Part shown: positions 49,347-64,000 of the stretch, piece after piece
Numbering within the stretch: the first letter of the stretch is position 1
Layout: each line of letters starts with the position of its first letter
Assembly: GCA_023974075.1 (NCBI GenBank)
Contig: JAMFTG010000242.1
Span: forward strand, 60,001-124,000
Reading direction: 5' to 3'
Source: Chaenocephalus aceratus
Lineage: Eukaryota; Chordata; Actinopteri; Perciformes; Channichthyidae
DNA: 64,000 nt
Translations under genes and position numbers: made by a program
The notes under the pieces: generated by a model
Told to the model about the DNA's origin: nothing
Databases searched by the model: none
The model's input: the letters and a program-made list of their open reading frames with translations, nothing else

Positions 49347-51080
49347 GTTATTTTGCTTTTTCTTCACATGCATATTTCAGAAGTGCAATATAAGACAAGC
49401 CCACGTTTCATGTGTGGGCCATATTTCATTATACTTATTAGTTTGGAAACCCTGTTTTAGAGACTAAGAACGTGAGGGTAAGGCAAGTTTATTTATATAG
49501 CACCTTTGAACACAAAAATGAAAGACATTAAGAAAATGGCATTTCAAAACGGTCATTAAAAAGCCAAGATAATAAACATTAAAATAAATAATACATGAAT
49601 AGTAGGGTGCCATAACTGTAGTGGAAACGGAGGCTGAAGGATTTGGACATAATTGCGTTTCTCTAGAATCGCAATTGCCATACGATTGACGATTTTTGAG
49701 CCATTGGTTATTTTTACCGGTGAGTCTATAATCTACTTTTCAAGATTTCAACATGTTTATAAGTTAATAAATGCATGAAAATGTAAGTTAAGACACACAG
49801 GAAGACATAGAACAACAAAACGGTTGATTTAAAACGGAAATAAAAACCAAGTAGGGTGGATGAAGGAAGGGTCTGATCAATTAGGAGTCCTTTTTCTTGG
49901 TGTGAAAACAGAATATTATGGGGTTTTTGCAGCACGTGCTTTTGTTGCCGTATGTCGTGATGTTGTGATGGCAAAAGGGAGAAGCTTTTCTTTCTTTCAT
50001 TGTACATAATGACATTACACGATTCTATTCTATTGTACTCTATATCTCCTACAGCCACAGTCAGAATGGGAAAGCCAAACGCCTGAAGGGGAAACATTTT
50101 ACAACCAAGTCTGAGCTTGAAGTTGTGAAACATGATAAAAACCTCCAACTATTTGCATTCACCTCCACGGAAAGTGAGGTTTCACTGTAGTTGACTGGAT
50201 CTTAAATGATTGCCCCACTTCCTTCTCACTTCCCTCTGATTCCACTGAAGGAAAACACTTTTAAGTTCACAGAAAGTTGATCACACAGATTGACAGTTAT
50301 TCGTCATGGTGTTAAGAATAACAAGCATGCATGTAGTTCTTCAGCCGTCCCTCTGAATGCTGCAGAACAGCCATTCGCTTTATGCTTGTCGTTGTAGTAC
50401 AAAAAACACTGCATGTACTTTAAAACCTCCGGGCGTGTCTACGTAGGGAACCTCTAACCGGTAGAACGCGTTAAAACCGGTTTGATGGAGTGAAAAAGAC
50501 ATTGCATACTCCCATCATCAGGTTACCAGGAAATGATTCAGTTACTGCAGTTTGTAAAAACGATAGAAAATAGTTAACAATAGGATCCTATGCCAAGACT
50601 TTTCTTTGGGCGAACAATATGGGAGTATTATGTTGTGTTATAGAACAAGGACGTTTAGTCATGTGAATATCACTATGGAATAAATTGTTTGCATAGTTTC
50701 ACACAACTATAATAACCCAACTACTAGACTATAATCTGCTACTCTCGTATCCAAACACAACGCTAGTAGACAACTAAATATAACTTTGGGATCGATGCTT
50801 CGGCTTGTAAACCAGCTTAAAACGGGGAAAAAGGATTTGTTGCTAAATATTGTAGATATTGCAAATTATCAGAGGTCGGAAGTAACGAAGTACATTTACT
50901 CAAATACAATTTTGAGGTACTTTACTTGAGTTCTTCCATGTGTTGCTTCTGTGTACTTCTACTCCACTCACACCTCCAACAACACGATAAAACAAGATAA
51001 AATAGTGCAAGTAAATAAAATAAAAAACAGTGTCCTGATCAAGCCCCCAGGAAGTGTTGTGTTGTGTCCAAACGGCGGCA
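49347..51080 (+). other. cmas intron 3, unrecognised middle part
   Basis: A short aaggcaagtttatttatata repeat is at 49482 and the rest appears unique. A diverged tact-type repeat is at 50880-50965. Confidence 0.4.
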
Positions 51081-51949
51081 AGGCAATTTATTTGTATAGC
51101 ACAATTCATACAGTGCAATTCAAGGTGCTTTACAGCAGGGGTTCCCAACCCCTGGTCCGCGGACCGGTACCGGGCCGCGGACCAGTACCGGGCCACGGAG
51201 GTGTTACTGCCGGGCCGCGAAATAGCTGTGAGTTTATCGTAATATTTGCAGAATTATAAATATATAAAGATATTTGATCAAAAAGTGTTTAATGTTCGCT
51301 CCTATACCAGTCATATTATTTCATCTAGTAGCCTAGATAATCTTTCACCAGATAACCGTTGAAAATGGCTTTTATGATCAGCCTCTCGAGCGCACGAGAA
51401 AGTTACCGGTGCGCCAAGCAGGAAGAGGAGCGCACAGGAGACGACCGTTTGATTGCAGACGGTTATGTTTCTGTGGGGAAATGGCAGCGCATACATTATT
51501 TGAGATATATTTCAAACTCGGACTTCATCTTAAGGACATGTCGGCCAGGGGTGTAGAGCTATATGTTTATTTTATTAGCTTTTCTTTTAATGACTGATTT
51601 TAAATGCCATTTTCTTAATGTCTTTCATTTGTTTGTAAAGCACTTTGAATCGCCTTGTGTTGGAAAGTGCTATATAAATAAACTTGCCTTTGTTTAAGCA
51701 CCTGGCAAAACAGGAGAGTAAACCAGTCTGCCTTGATCTATGAATTCATGTCCGGGACTCTCACGGATCTGCTGTTTGAAGGAAAGCCTCCTTCACTTCA
51801 GGAAATGTCTGCAGGCAGTATCAGGATGCAGCGGGACGTAACGCCGCCTCTGAGAAGTGCAGCAGCAGCGCGCCGAGAGCGGTGCCTTTACGCACCGCCG
51901 GCGCCGTGACCGGCAGCAGAACAGCGAGGGACGGCAGGCTGCGACGGTG

Positions 51950-53520
51950 AACCACACACACCGCCACACACAGCGCCACACACAGCGCGACACACACCGC
52001 GACACACACCGCGACACACACCGCGACACACACCGCGCACACAGCCACACACAGCGCCACACACACCGCCCACACACACCGGGCCACACACACCGCGACA
52101 CACACCCGCGACACACACCTCCACACACACACCGCCACACACACACCGCGACACACACCGCCACACACAGCGCGACACACACCGCGACACACACCGCGAC
52201 ACACACCGCGACACAGCGCCACACACACCGCGACACACAGCGCCACACACACCGCGACACACACCCCACACACAGCGGACACACTCGCCACACACACCGC
52301 GACACACAGCGCTACACACAGCTCGACACACACCGCTACACACACCGCGACACACACCGCGACACACAGCGCGACACACACCGCGACAACACCGCGACAC
52401 ACACCGCGACACACAGCGCACACACACCGCGACACACACCGCGACACACACCGCGACACACCCGCGACACACACGACACACACCGCGACACACACCGCGA
52501 CACACACCGCTACACACACCGCGACACACAGCGCGACACACGCGCGACACACACCGCGCCACACACAGCTCCACACACACCGCGACACACAGCGCCACAC
52601 ACACCGCCACACACAGCGCCACACACAGCGCACACACAGCGACACACACCGCTACACACACCTCTACACACAGCGCCACACACACCGCACACACACCCAC
52701 ACACACCGCGACACACACCGCGCCACACACACCGCGACACACACCGCGACACACCCGCGACACACAGCGCCACACACCCCTACACACACGCCACACACAG
52801 CGCGACACACACCGCACCACACCGCGACACACACCGCGACACACAGCGCGACACACACGCTACACACACCGCGACACACAGCGCGACACACAGCGCCACA
52901 CACATCGCGACACACAGCGCGACACACACCGCACACACACCGCGACACACACGCTCACACACACCGCGACACAATCCACACACACCTCGACACACACCGC
53001 CACACACAGCTCGACACACAGCTCCACACACACCTACACACATCGCTACACACATCTCTACACACACCGCGACACACACCTCTACACACACCGCTACACA
53101 CAGTCACTACACCACAGCTCTGACACACCCCTCGACACACCCTCTCACAAACTGCTGACACACACCTCTACACAACCGCTACACACAGCTCGACACACAG
53201 CTTCACACCAGCACCTCTACACACACCTCTACACACACCTCTACACACAGCGCTATCACAAAGCGCGACACCCCACCTCGCCACACACATCTCCACACAC
53301 ACCTCTACACCACAGCTCCAACCCCAGCTCCACACCACCGCCACCACAATCGCCAAACACATCTCCCACACAATCGACACACACCGCTACCACACCCTCT
53401 ACACACATCTCTACACAACCTCTAACAACACCTCTCACCACACAAACCTCTACCACACCACCTCCGCATCCACACCTCTACACACATCTCCACACACACT
53501 CTACCCACACCTCTACACAC
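51950..53520. repeat. 12-bp-type minisatellite, about 1.57 kb
   Basis: Degenerate units of cgcgacacacac, cgccacacacag and, toward the right, ctctacacacac. Frames on both strands (Thr/His-rich, Cys/Val/Arg-rich) are artefacts. Confidence 0.93.
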
Positions 53521-53785
53521 ATCGACCGGCCAGATTACTCCGCCGTTGTGGATCGTTTATGAAGGAGATGTCCAGTCACCAAGGCGCATGATGTGTGTGT
53601 GTGTGTGTGCTCAGCTCAGCTCTGTGTGTGTGTGTCTGTCCGACACCAGGCATTTGTTTTCAAATGACCATGAACAGTAATTTACACAAAAGAAGTTAAT
53701 CTTAATCTCGATGTCGTGCTAAATGCTGTCGGAGTGCACCGGAACGAACGTCACTATCATAATATCTTCTGAAAACAAATGCCAG

Positions 53786-53867
<82 letters not shown>

Positions 53868-53888
53868 AGACACAGACACAGACACACA
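53786..53888. repeat. CA microsatellite
   Basis: About 75 bp of (CA)n followed by cagaca repeats, inside the hAT element. Confidence 0.95.
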
Positions 53889-54144
53889 AATTGAATAACG
53901 TCGGTTTTTTGGGTTTTCCGTTTTTCCGAAAAACCCAAAAACGACACCGGTTCTTTTTTAAACGTTATTAATATGTTTTGGATTGTTGTTAGTATTTTTT
54001 CAGGCTGTTACGTACAATTAGCCTCTGTTGCTGCTGCTGGTGAATAAATATTAAAATTGACAACCGGTCTGCGATTTCTTTTTTTAATGTATCTGCCGGT
54101 CCTTGGCGCAATAAAGGTTGGGATTGGGAACCCCTGCTTTACAG

Positions 54145-57251
<3,107 letters not shown>

Positions 57252-57532
57252 TAATAATATGAATATAATAATAATCTTTATTTGTATAGCTATTGAACAA
57301 TGTTATTATTACACTCCGAACCATAGACCGTATATATAAATGGACGTAGTGGCCGCTGCCGTCTCGACAGTGAAGTCAGAGTCCAACTCCCGCCCGATCC
57401 GAATAAGGGCATAGAGGCGGAGCTGAGGCGGCATAAGATAAGTCCGATATTTAAATGAAGAATACTCCACCAGGCACCAACACAACAAGCACGTACGAGT
57501 TCAAGTTGTGGTCCCGGCCCCTGTAGCACCCT

Positions 57533-57597
57533 GGAGCTAACGGAGCTAACGGAGCTAACGGAGCTAACGGAGCTAACGGAGCTAACGGAGCTAGCAG
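57533..57597. repeat. 10-bp tandem repeat, about seven units
   Basis: ggagctaacg repeated head to tail in cmas intron 5. Confidence 0.92.
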
Positions 57598-57629
57598 AGA
57601 AAGCTAGAAGCTGCAGTCACCGTAGAGAC

Positions 57630-57833
<204 letters not shown>

Positions 57834-57881
57834 CAGAAAAGCATGACATGGACCTTTGTCCTCTCTCTGCTCTGTCCTCAG

Positions 57882-58053
57882 GTTTGGTTACTTCGGAGCC
57901 CCCTCCCCAGAGGTGGTGCGTCTGATGTTCTGCAACATCTCTGGATGTTTGACGGGGGGCCACATCTTCATGTCTGTGTCCGGGGAGGAGATGGTGTCCA
58001 TCAACATCCGAGACACCAGGGCAATCCGCATGCTGCAGAAAGAGGACATCGAG
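57882..58053 (+). CDS. cmas: cmas exon 6 (start of the HAD-like domain)
   Basis: The acceptor TGTCCTCAG precedes GTTTGGTTAC, and the donor ATCGAG is followed by GTGGGA. It encodes FGYFGAPSPEVVRLMFCNIS then GCLTGGHIFM through LQKEDIE. Mammalian CMAS has NIDGCL at the remnant HAD motif; here the Asp is Ser, in keeping with a structural rather than phosphatase role for this domain. Confidence 0.92.
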
Positions 58054-58229
58054 GTGGGAGTTTGCTTCATCTCGTGTCCTTCCTGCCCACTGGAATGTCT
58101 CTATAACACATCTCCTCTGGCTGGATTGGATTGCATTTATTTCGAATGTGTGAAGCAATAATACAACAAACAAATAATAATAATGAAATGAAAATGAAAA
58201 ATATTAATATATATACATAAGTATGTGTA

Positions 58230-59391
58230 CAGGGTATATGCAGGAATCCTGAAGTCAAATTTAATACCTTTTTAAGACCCTTCCCATACATGTTAAGACC
58301 TCATCGCAACTTCGAGTTCTAACCGGTTACCTTGGCGACACTTTACCTCACATGTACTATATTGATTGTAAGATAGCCCAACTAAACCGAGTGCAGACAG
58401 ACGACTGAAGCCTCCTCTCCACATGAACTTCAACCTCTCTGTGAAGGTCAGGTTTAATGCAGCATGTTGCTTCTGTACTCTGTGCTCTTTCATTCCAGTA
58501 CAACCAGTAGAAACCAGTAGAAACCAGTAGAAACCAGTATTTGACCAATAAACAAAACAATTGACAAAACTTTGAAATATGAAATATACTAAACTTGGTG
58601 AGCTTCAGCGGGGTAATGCCATATAGGAGCTCCCTCTCAAATACCCAGGGGTTACATTGGGCTGGGGCTGCCCGGGGCTGAGCCCGGCACATAGGACGAT
58701 GCTCTGACGTCATCACCCTCACACATTTGTCATATGTTTACAAAAAACGATATATATGTTAAGACTTTTCTCGTTCTTAATATAGACTATATTTAGGGTC
58801 GATATGTGTTGACCTTACTTTAAAATAGCAGATCTCTGGGACCGGATATAGTTTGGCTTAGACCCCGGCCCCACGAGGACGCATACAGTAAAACGCAAAC
58901 GCAAAACAGTCTTCCGTTCACACGCATTCGATTCATTAACGCGTCCGTTCACACTGGACCGCTGGAAATGCTGGAAACGCTGTAGTACATATGCCAGGCC
59001 TGTAAGTGGCGCTGCTGCCGCCACAAAATACACCAAAAGCAGCGAAGAAGACCCCGGAGCATGGTTGTCATGGTTGCCCTTCTGTTTATTCTCCGCGGTG
59101 GACGGCGTGTTCTCCTGCTGTATATCTCTCAGGTAGTCCCCCCCCCCACAGAGCGGAGCAAGGCAACGAAACTTAAAATAAGAAGCAGCATTTTATGGCA
59201 CGCTATGCATGAGGCCGCCTTGAGGGGTTTCCCGACATGTTGTTTCAGTAAATTAAAGGGTGTCATGCTGTCGTTGCTGTGGACCTTCTTAATGCCTTGG
59301 AAAATGTCGTTTAATACTTTTTAATAGCCTAAATTTTCGCTAAATTGATTCATCAACTTTTAATACTTTTTAAGACCCCACGGACACCCTG
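58230..59391 (+). mobile_element. Probable hAT-like element in cmas intron 6
   Basis: It starts CAGGGTATATGCAGG and ends CCCACGGACACCCTG. aatac-ttttt-aagaccc words occur near both ends. An internal segment at 58975-59095 (tagtacatatgccaggcctg) recurs at 25920-26030. No clear target duplication; ends tentative. Confidence 0.4.
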
Positions 59392-59754
59392 GTGTAGACA
59401 ATATCTTTATTTTATTTGTATTACTGCACATATCTTATTCCATTATATTTCAATGTAAATACTGCTATATTTAATTGTTACTATATATTTTTAATGTTAT
59501 TATAGTTTTCTTAAAATAGTTCTCTGTTTTTTAGTTTGACTTTTTATGCACCACGACACCAAGTCAAATTCCTCGTACGTGTCAACCTACCTGGCAATAA
59601 ACCAGTTTCTGATTCTGACACACTGACCTCTCTTCTCCACAGGAATATAGAGCTTTTTATTTATATAGTATCTTTTTAAGTCTCTACACACGACATCTAT
59701 TGTTACTACTCTCCGTTACTTTGGGAGAGTTGTTCCGTGTTACCGTAGTGTGCA

Positions 59755-61055
59755 CAAAATTCTGACTTTTTCTCAACATGTTGACTTTTTCTCAAAATTC
59801 TGACTTTTTCTCAAAATGTTGACTTTTTCTCAAAATGTTGACTTTTTCTCAAAATTCTGACTTTTTCTCTAAATGTTGACTTTTTCTCAAAATTCTGACT
59901 TTTTCTCAAAATGTTGACTTTTTCTCAACATGTTGACTTTTTCTCAACATGTTGACTTTTTCTCAAAATGTTGACTTTTTCTCTAAATTCTGACTTTTTC
60001 TCAAAATTCTGACTTTTTCTCAACATGTTGACTTTTTCTCAAAATTCTGACTTTTTCTCAAAATGTTGACTTTTTCTCAAAATGTTGACTTTTTCTCAAA
60101 ATTCTGACTTTTTCTCTAAATGTTGACTTTTTCTCAAAATTCTGACTTTTTATCAAAATCTGAAAATGTTGACTTTTTCTCACAATCTCAACATTCTGAC
60201 TTTATCTAAAAAATGCTGATCTTTTCCCAAAATCTTGACTTTTTCTCAAAATTCTGACTTTTTCTGAATACTTAAAAATCCCTGTTCCCCGGCTTGAGCT
60301 TCAACCTCAGGACCCATGTATTATCCTCTCCAGAAGGGAAGGAGTCATCACATACAGAGCATCAACTAGTTCCTGAGCAGTGTCCTTCACATGCTGATAT
60401 CCAAGAGAGAGAGTTACACAGTCACTAGATGGAGGAATACCGGTTCGTGTAGGGAATCATACATCCTGTCATGAACAAAATAGAGTTTTCTCTAAATGTA
60501 AAAATTCTGACTTTTTTACTCGAAATCACAAAATTCTGACTTTTTCTCAAAATTCTGACCTTTTCTCAAAATCTTGATTTTTTTCTCAAAATTCTGACTT
60601 TTATCAAAATCTCAACATTCTGACTTTATCTAAAAAATGCTGATCTTTTCCCAAAATCTTGACTTTTTCTCGAAATCACAAAATTCTGACTTTTTCTCAA
60701 AATGTTGATTTTTTCTCAAAATGTTGACTTTTTCTCAAAATGTTGACCTTTTCTCAAAATCTTGATTTTTTTTCTCAAAATTCTGACTTTTTATCAAAAT
60801 CTGAAAATGTTGACTTTTTCTCAATTTTGACTTTTTCTCAAAATCTCAACATTCTGACTTTATCTAAAAAATGCTGATCTTTTCCCAAAATCTTGACTTT
60901 TTCTCAAAATTCTGACTTTTTCTCGAAATCACAAAATTCTGATTTTTTTTTTTCCTTTTTCAAAATTCTGACTTTTTCTCAAAATCTCAAAATGTTGACT
61001 TTATCTCAAAAATGTTGACCTTTTCTCAAAATCTTGACTTTTTCTAAATACTTAA
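59755..61055. repeat. 18-19-bp AT-rich minisatellite in two blocks
   Basis: Units such as ttctgactttttctcaaaa and gttgactttttctcaaaat occupy 59755-60270 and 60480-61055. After each block comes a related 155-bp segment (60290-60445 and 61072-61230), so array plus segment form a tandem duplication. Confidence 0.9.
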
Positions 61056-61071
61056 AAATGTTAATCACTCG

Positions 61072-61230
61072 TCACCGGCTTGAGCTTCAACCTCAGGATC
61101 CATGTGTCTGTGATCCTCTCCAGAATGGAAGGAGTCATCACATACAGAGCATCAGCTAGTTCCTGAACAGTGTCCTTCACACGCTGATATCCAAGAGAGG
61201 GAGTCACACAGTCACAAGATGGAGGAGTAG
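61072..61230 (-). repeat. Second copy of a 155-bp segment with protein-like minus-strand frame
   Basis: The minus frame reads LGYQRVKDTVQELADALYVM then TPSILERITDTWILRLKLK; the copy at 60290-60445 has the same reading with stops. It looks like a fragment of a transposon ORF, but I do not recognise the family. Confidence 0.4.
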
Positions 61231-61403
61231 AAAGCAGTATCAATGTTTACTTCAGATTAGCTCCACGTCAGAAATGAGCAGAAATGAGATACCTCTGTTA
61301 TCACGTTGCTCTCATGTTGGAAGAGGACATTCAGTATTTCCCCAAAATAAAGCCTTGACTCTTAAAACGTGACCACTCACTGACCTCGCTTCCTCTCCAC
61401 CAG

Positions 61404-61569
61404 GTGATCCTCCTCACCTCCGACCTGGACCCGGTGGCCAAGCTGCTGACGGACCGTCTGACGGAGAGGACGGGCTGCCAGGTGGTGCAGGTCGGAGACG
61501 AGCCCCTCGACTTGCTGAGGAAGATGGTGGAGGAGAAGAAGCTGCAGTGGAAGGACGTGGCGTATATGG
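61404..61569 (+). CDS. cmas: cmas exon 7 (HAD-like domain; last exon seen)
   Basis: The acceptor CTCCACCAG precedes GTGATCCTCC, and the donor ATGG is followed by GTAAAG, phase 1. It encodes VILLTSDLDPVAKLLTDRLT, ERTGCQVVQVGDEP and KKLQWKDVAYM. The match to mammalian CMAS is clear at WKEVAYLG but weak elsewhere, as is usual for the C-terminal domain. About 60 further residues expected at the C terminus were not found before 64000. Confidence 0.9.
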
Positions 61570-61696
61570 GTAAAGAAGGACACCTCTTTACAAGAATATC
61601 GAGCTTTTAGTTTATTCGAAATGTTGCAATTGTAGCTACACACACATCTATTGTACTTTGTTCCTGCGAGGCGTCCAAGGACAGTGACATATCGGG

Positions 61697-63552
61697 ATTA
61701 GGGGTGCAGCACCTAATCAACTTAATCGATTCAAATCGACGACCAAATTAGTTGCCAACTAATTCGGTCGTCGTTAAGTTAAGCTCCAACGTTATCGGTC
61801 TTTTTATCGGTACTGGAGACATTTAAGACGTATAGGTCATGTATTATTGCTGCATAAACATTATATCGCCGTCTCAGTGTCGCCAACGCCATTTCTAACA
61901 CGCAATAAGACTACAAAATGCGTCTATGGTGTATTTTCGATCTTTCCAATCCAGACGAGAGATCTCTCTCTCCCGTCTGTGTGCGGGGGGGCGGGCAGTT
62001 TACACACACGCAGCTGCTACATGCAGCAACACACACACACGGCAGGGATGGCGGAGAGAACGCGCTCCGAGGTGGTTAAACTTTACCCGTCTCGATGCTC
62101 GTTACCAAAAGTGCAATAAGAGTTCAGCATGTGAGGGCGGTAACACGAGCAATGTGTCTAAACATGTATCAAAAGCGCTCCACATCCAGACGGAGGAATG
62201 CACCGGGTTCCACCGTCTTTCCAGCAGCTCTGTAGCCACGTCCACGAGGAACGTTTCCACGTCAGGTGTTCTGTATGCTAGCAGCAACACACGGAGTTTA
62301 CTCCATTATACAAACATGGGTTATGATTAGAGGAAACTGAGTTATTTATTTTGTTAAAGTTTCAGCTGTTCTGTTTACAGTTCTGTCTTCAGATTATTTA
62401 ATACCATTTGTTAAAACACTGTTGTTTATTTCGATGTGAAATATTATTTATTTAATTTAAATAAAAAGCAATGTTAATTTTGTTCACAATTTTAACTGTT
62501 AAGATTATCGTTAAAGGACCGGCTCGATAAGCAGTATCGATACAATTAGTAGTACAGTTAAAACCTTAACGATCCGATTAATCGTTTCGTTAATCGATAG
62601 ATGAATCGATGGATGAATCGTTTCGTTAATCGGTAGATGAATCGATAGATGAATCGGTAGATGAATCGGTAGATGAATCGTTTCGTTAATCGGTAGATGA
62701 ATCGTTTCGTTAATCGTTTCGTTAATCGTTTCGTTAATCGTTTCGTTAATCGGTAGATGAATCGGTGGATGAATCGGTGGATGAATCGGTAGATGAATCG
62801 GTAGATGAATCGGTAGATGAATCGTTTCGTTAATCGGTAGATGAATCGGTAGATGAATCGTTTCGTTAATCGGTAGATGAATCGTTTCGTTAATCGGTAG
62901 ATGAATCGGTGGTTGAATCGGTGGATGAATCGGTAGATGAATCGTTTCGTTAATCGGTGGATGAATCGGTGGTTGAATCGGTAGATGAATCGGTAGATGA
63001 ATCGTTTCGTTAATCGATAGATGAATCGTTTCGTTAATCGATAGATGAATCGGTAGATGAATCGATAGATGAATCGGTAGATGAATCGTTTCGTTAATCG
63101 ATAGATGAATCGATAGATGAATCGGTAGATGAATCGTTTCGTTAATCGGTAGATGAATCGGTGGATGAATCGTTTCGTTAATCGGTAGATGAATCGTTTC
63201 ATTAATCGATAGATGAAGCGGTAGATGAATCGATAGATGAACCGGTAGATGAACCGGTAGATGAAGCGGTAGATGAATCGGTAGATGAAGCGGTAGATGA
63301 ATCGGTAGTTGAATCGATAGATGAATCGGTAGATGAAGCGGTAGATGAATCGATAGATGAAGCGGTAGATGAAGCGGTAGATGAATCGGTAGATGAATCG
63401 TTTCGTTAATCGGTGGATGAATCGGTAGAGGAACCGGTAGATGAATCGGTAGATGAATCGTTTCGTTAATCGGTAGATGAATCGTTTCGTTAATCGGTAG
63501 ATGAATCGATAGATGAATCGGTTATCAAATGAGTCGTTTGTTGCAGCCCTAA
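61697..63552 (+). mobile_element. hAT (ZBED-like) element, second copy, with internal array
   Basis: The terminus TAGGGGTGCAGCACC at the left and TTTGTTGCAGCCCTA at the right match those of 46161-47137 in inverse orientation. The plus frame retains MAERTRSEVV and GGNTSNVSKHVSKA. No 8-bp duplication was seen. An array of about 0.95 kb has grown beside the right end. Confidence 0.75.
62575..63525. repeat. 12-bp minisatellite inside the hAT element
   Basis: Units alternate between aatcggtagatg and aatcgtttcgtt, about 79 in all by length. The 346-residue minus frame across it (RFIYR/RLTKR) is an artefact. Confidence 0.95.
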
Positions 63553-64000
63553 GCCCCTGGGTGTATAAATAAAGAGTGCTGGGCTCAATGGCTAACAAAC
63601 TAAATCAGCACCTTTCCAGTTCATTAATTAACACGGTGTCAAAAAGTTTCATAAAAATGCAATTAATGCACAGAAATATAGTCCTTATAGCATCGTATGT
63701 CGTCATTGCAAAGTATCATTTGAGAAGGTATTTCACTACAAGTTGATCCAAGCTGTAAATAAAGCAATGCAGATCCACAACAACAACAACAACAACAACA
63801 ACATCTAAATGTTTCCAAATATGTTTAGTTTTTTTTACTCAGAACTCAGAAATGTATTTTATTTATCTTGTAAATGTGTCTTTATTCTCAGAGGATATCC
63901 AAGTTTATTCCTCATGCATTTACAGCAGGGGTCGGCAACCCCTGGCACCGTAACCGTGGCACACCAGCAATAAGTGGAATAAGTGTGCAAAATATTTAAA
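63553..64000 (+). other. cmas intron 7, start; a further hAT end at the window edge
   Basis: An aac trinucleotide run is at 63779-63803. At about 63925 caggggtcggcaacccctgg looks like the left end of another Charlie-type hAT element, cut by the window. Confidence 0.45.

Larger units (their letters stand above)
51136..54136 (+). mobile_element. hAT (Charlie-like) element with perfect 8-bp target duplication and internal arrays
   Basis: CTTTACAG flanks it at 51128-51135 and 54137-54144. The termini are CAGGGGTTCCCAACCCC and GGGATTGGGAACCCCTG. The body has the common tccgcggaccggtaccgggc start, no intact transposase, and is swollen by the array at 51950-53520. It sits in cmas intron 3. Confidence 0.85.

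Noticed and set aside
51821..53158. Thr/His-rich plus-strand and Cys/Val/Arg-rich minus-strand frames
   Set aside because: Translations of CA-type arrays inside a hAT element.
62558..63598. 346-codon frame with RFIYR and RLTKR repeats
   Set aside because: 12-bp minisatellite inside a transposon; periodicity explains it fully.

Overview
The window looks like nuclear DNA of a teleost fish, probably a percomorph. It holds split genes with GT-AG introns whose exons translate to vertebrate proteins, and the rest is dominated by fish-type transposons (Tc1, hAT, TTAA-target MITEs, SINE, LINE) and very long micro- and minisatellites. No bacterial, organellar or viral genome is present. Exons were found by reading codons across splice sites. 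All identifications are from recognised motifs, not from searches.

Two host genes are clear. (1) ovol1, minus strand, 18464 down to 7716, is complete in five coding exons (990 nt, 329 aa). It starts with the SNAG repressor motif MPRAFLVKK and carries four C2H2 zinc fingers typical of OVO-like repressors. (2) cmas, plus strand, starts at 39223 and runs off the right edge. Seven coding exons of CMP-sialic acid synthetase (nuclear or cytosolic activation of sialic acid with CTP) are present and the last exon or exons are missing. Three single-base indels break its frame in exons 1 and 3; they look like assembly errors or very recent damage. A possible third gene is marked by a 23-codon first exon with a good donor at 434-365, minus strand, leaving the window on the left.

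Layout: 1-7400 holds a putative first exon, TTAA MITEs, and a degraded Mutator-like transposon inserted in a SINE. 7400-19100 is ovol1, with two introns filled by minisatellites that contain copies of their own splice donor. 19100-39000 is intergenic and nearly all repeats: a retroposon-like family with an internal 15-bp minisatellite (two inverted copies), a Tc1 chimera, a composite hAT-type repeat with a 37-bp array, and a separate 1.4-kb 37-bp minisatellite. 39223-64000 is cmas, whose introns hold huge TG arrays, an expanded 37-bp array interrupted by a LINE, hAT elements with perfect 8-bp target duplications, and a 12-bp array grown inside a hAT copy.

The two genes are not obviously functionally linked. 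The recurrent theme is tandem-array growth seeded at two kinds of site: exon-intron junctions and transposon interiors. The most unusual signal is the splice-donor-containing minisatellites in ovol1 introns 2 and 4. Next are a zinc-ligand substitution in ovol1 finger 2 and the broken frame and altered basic motif of cmas.
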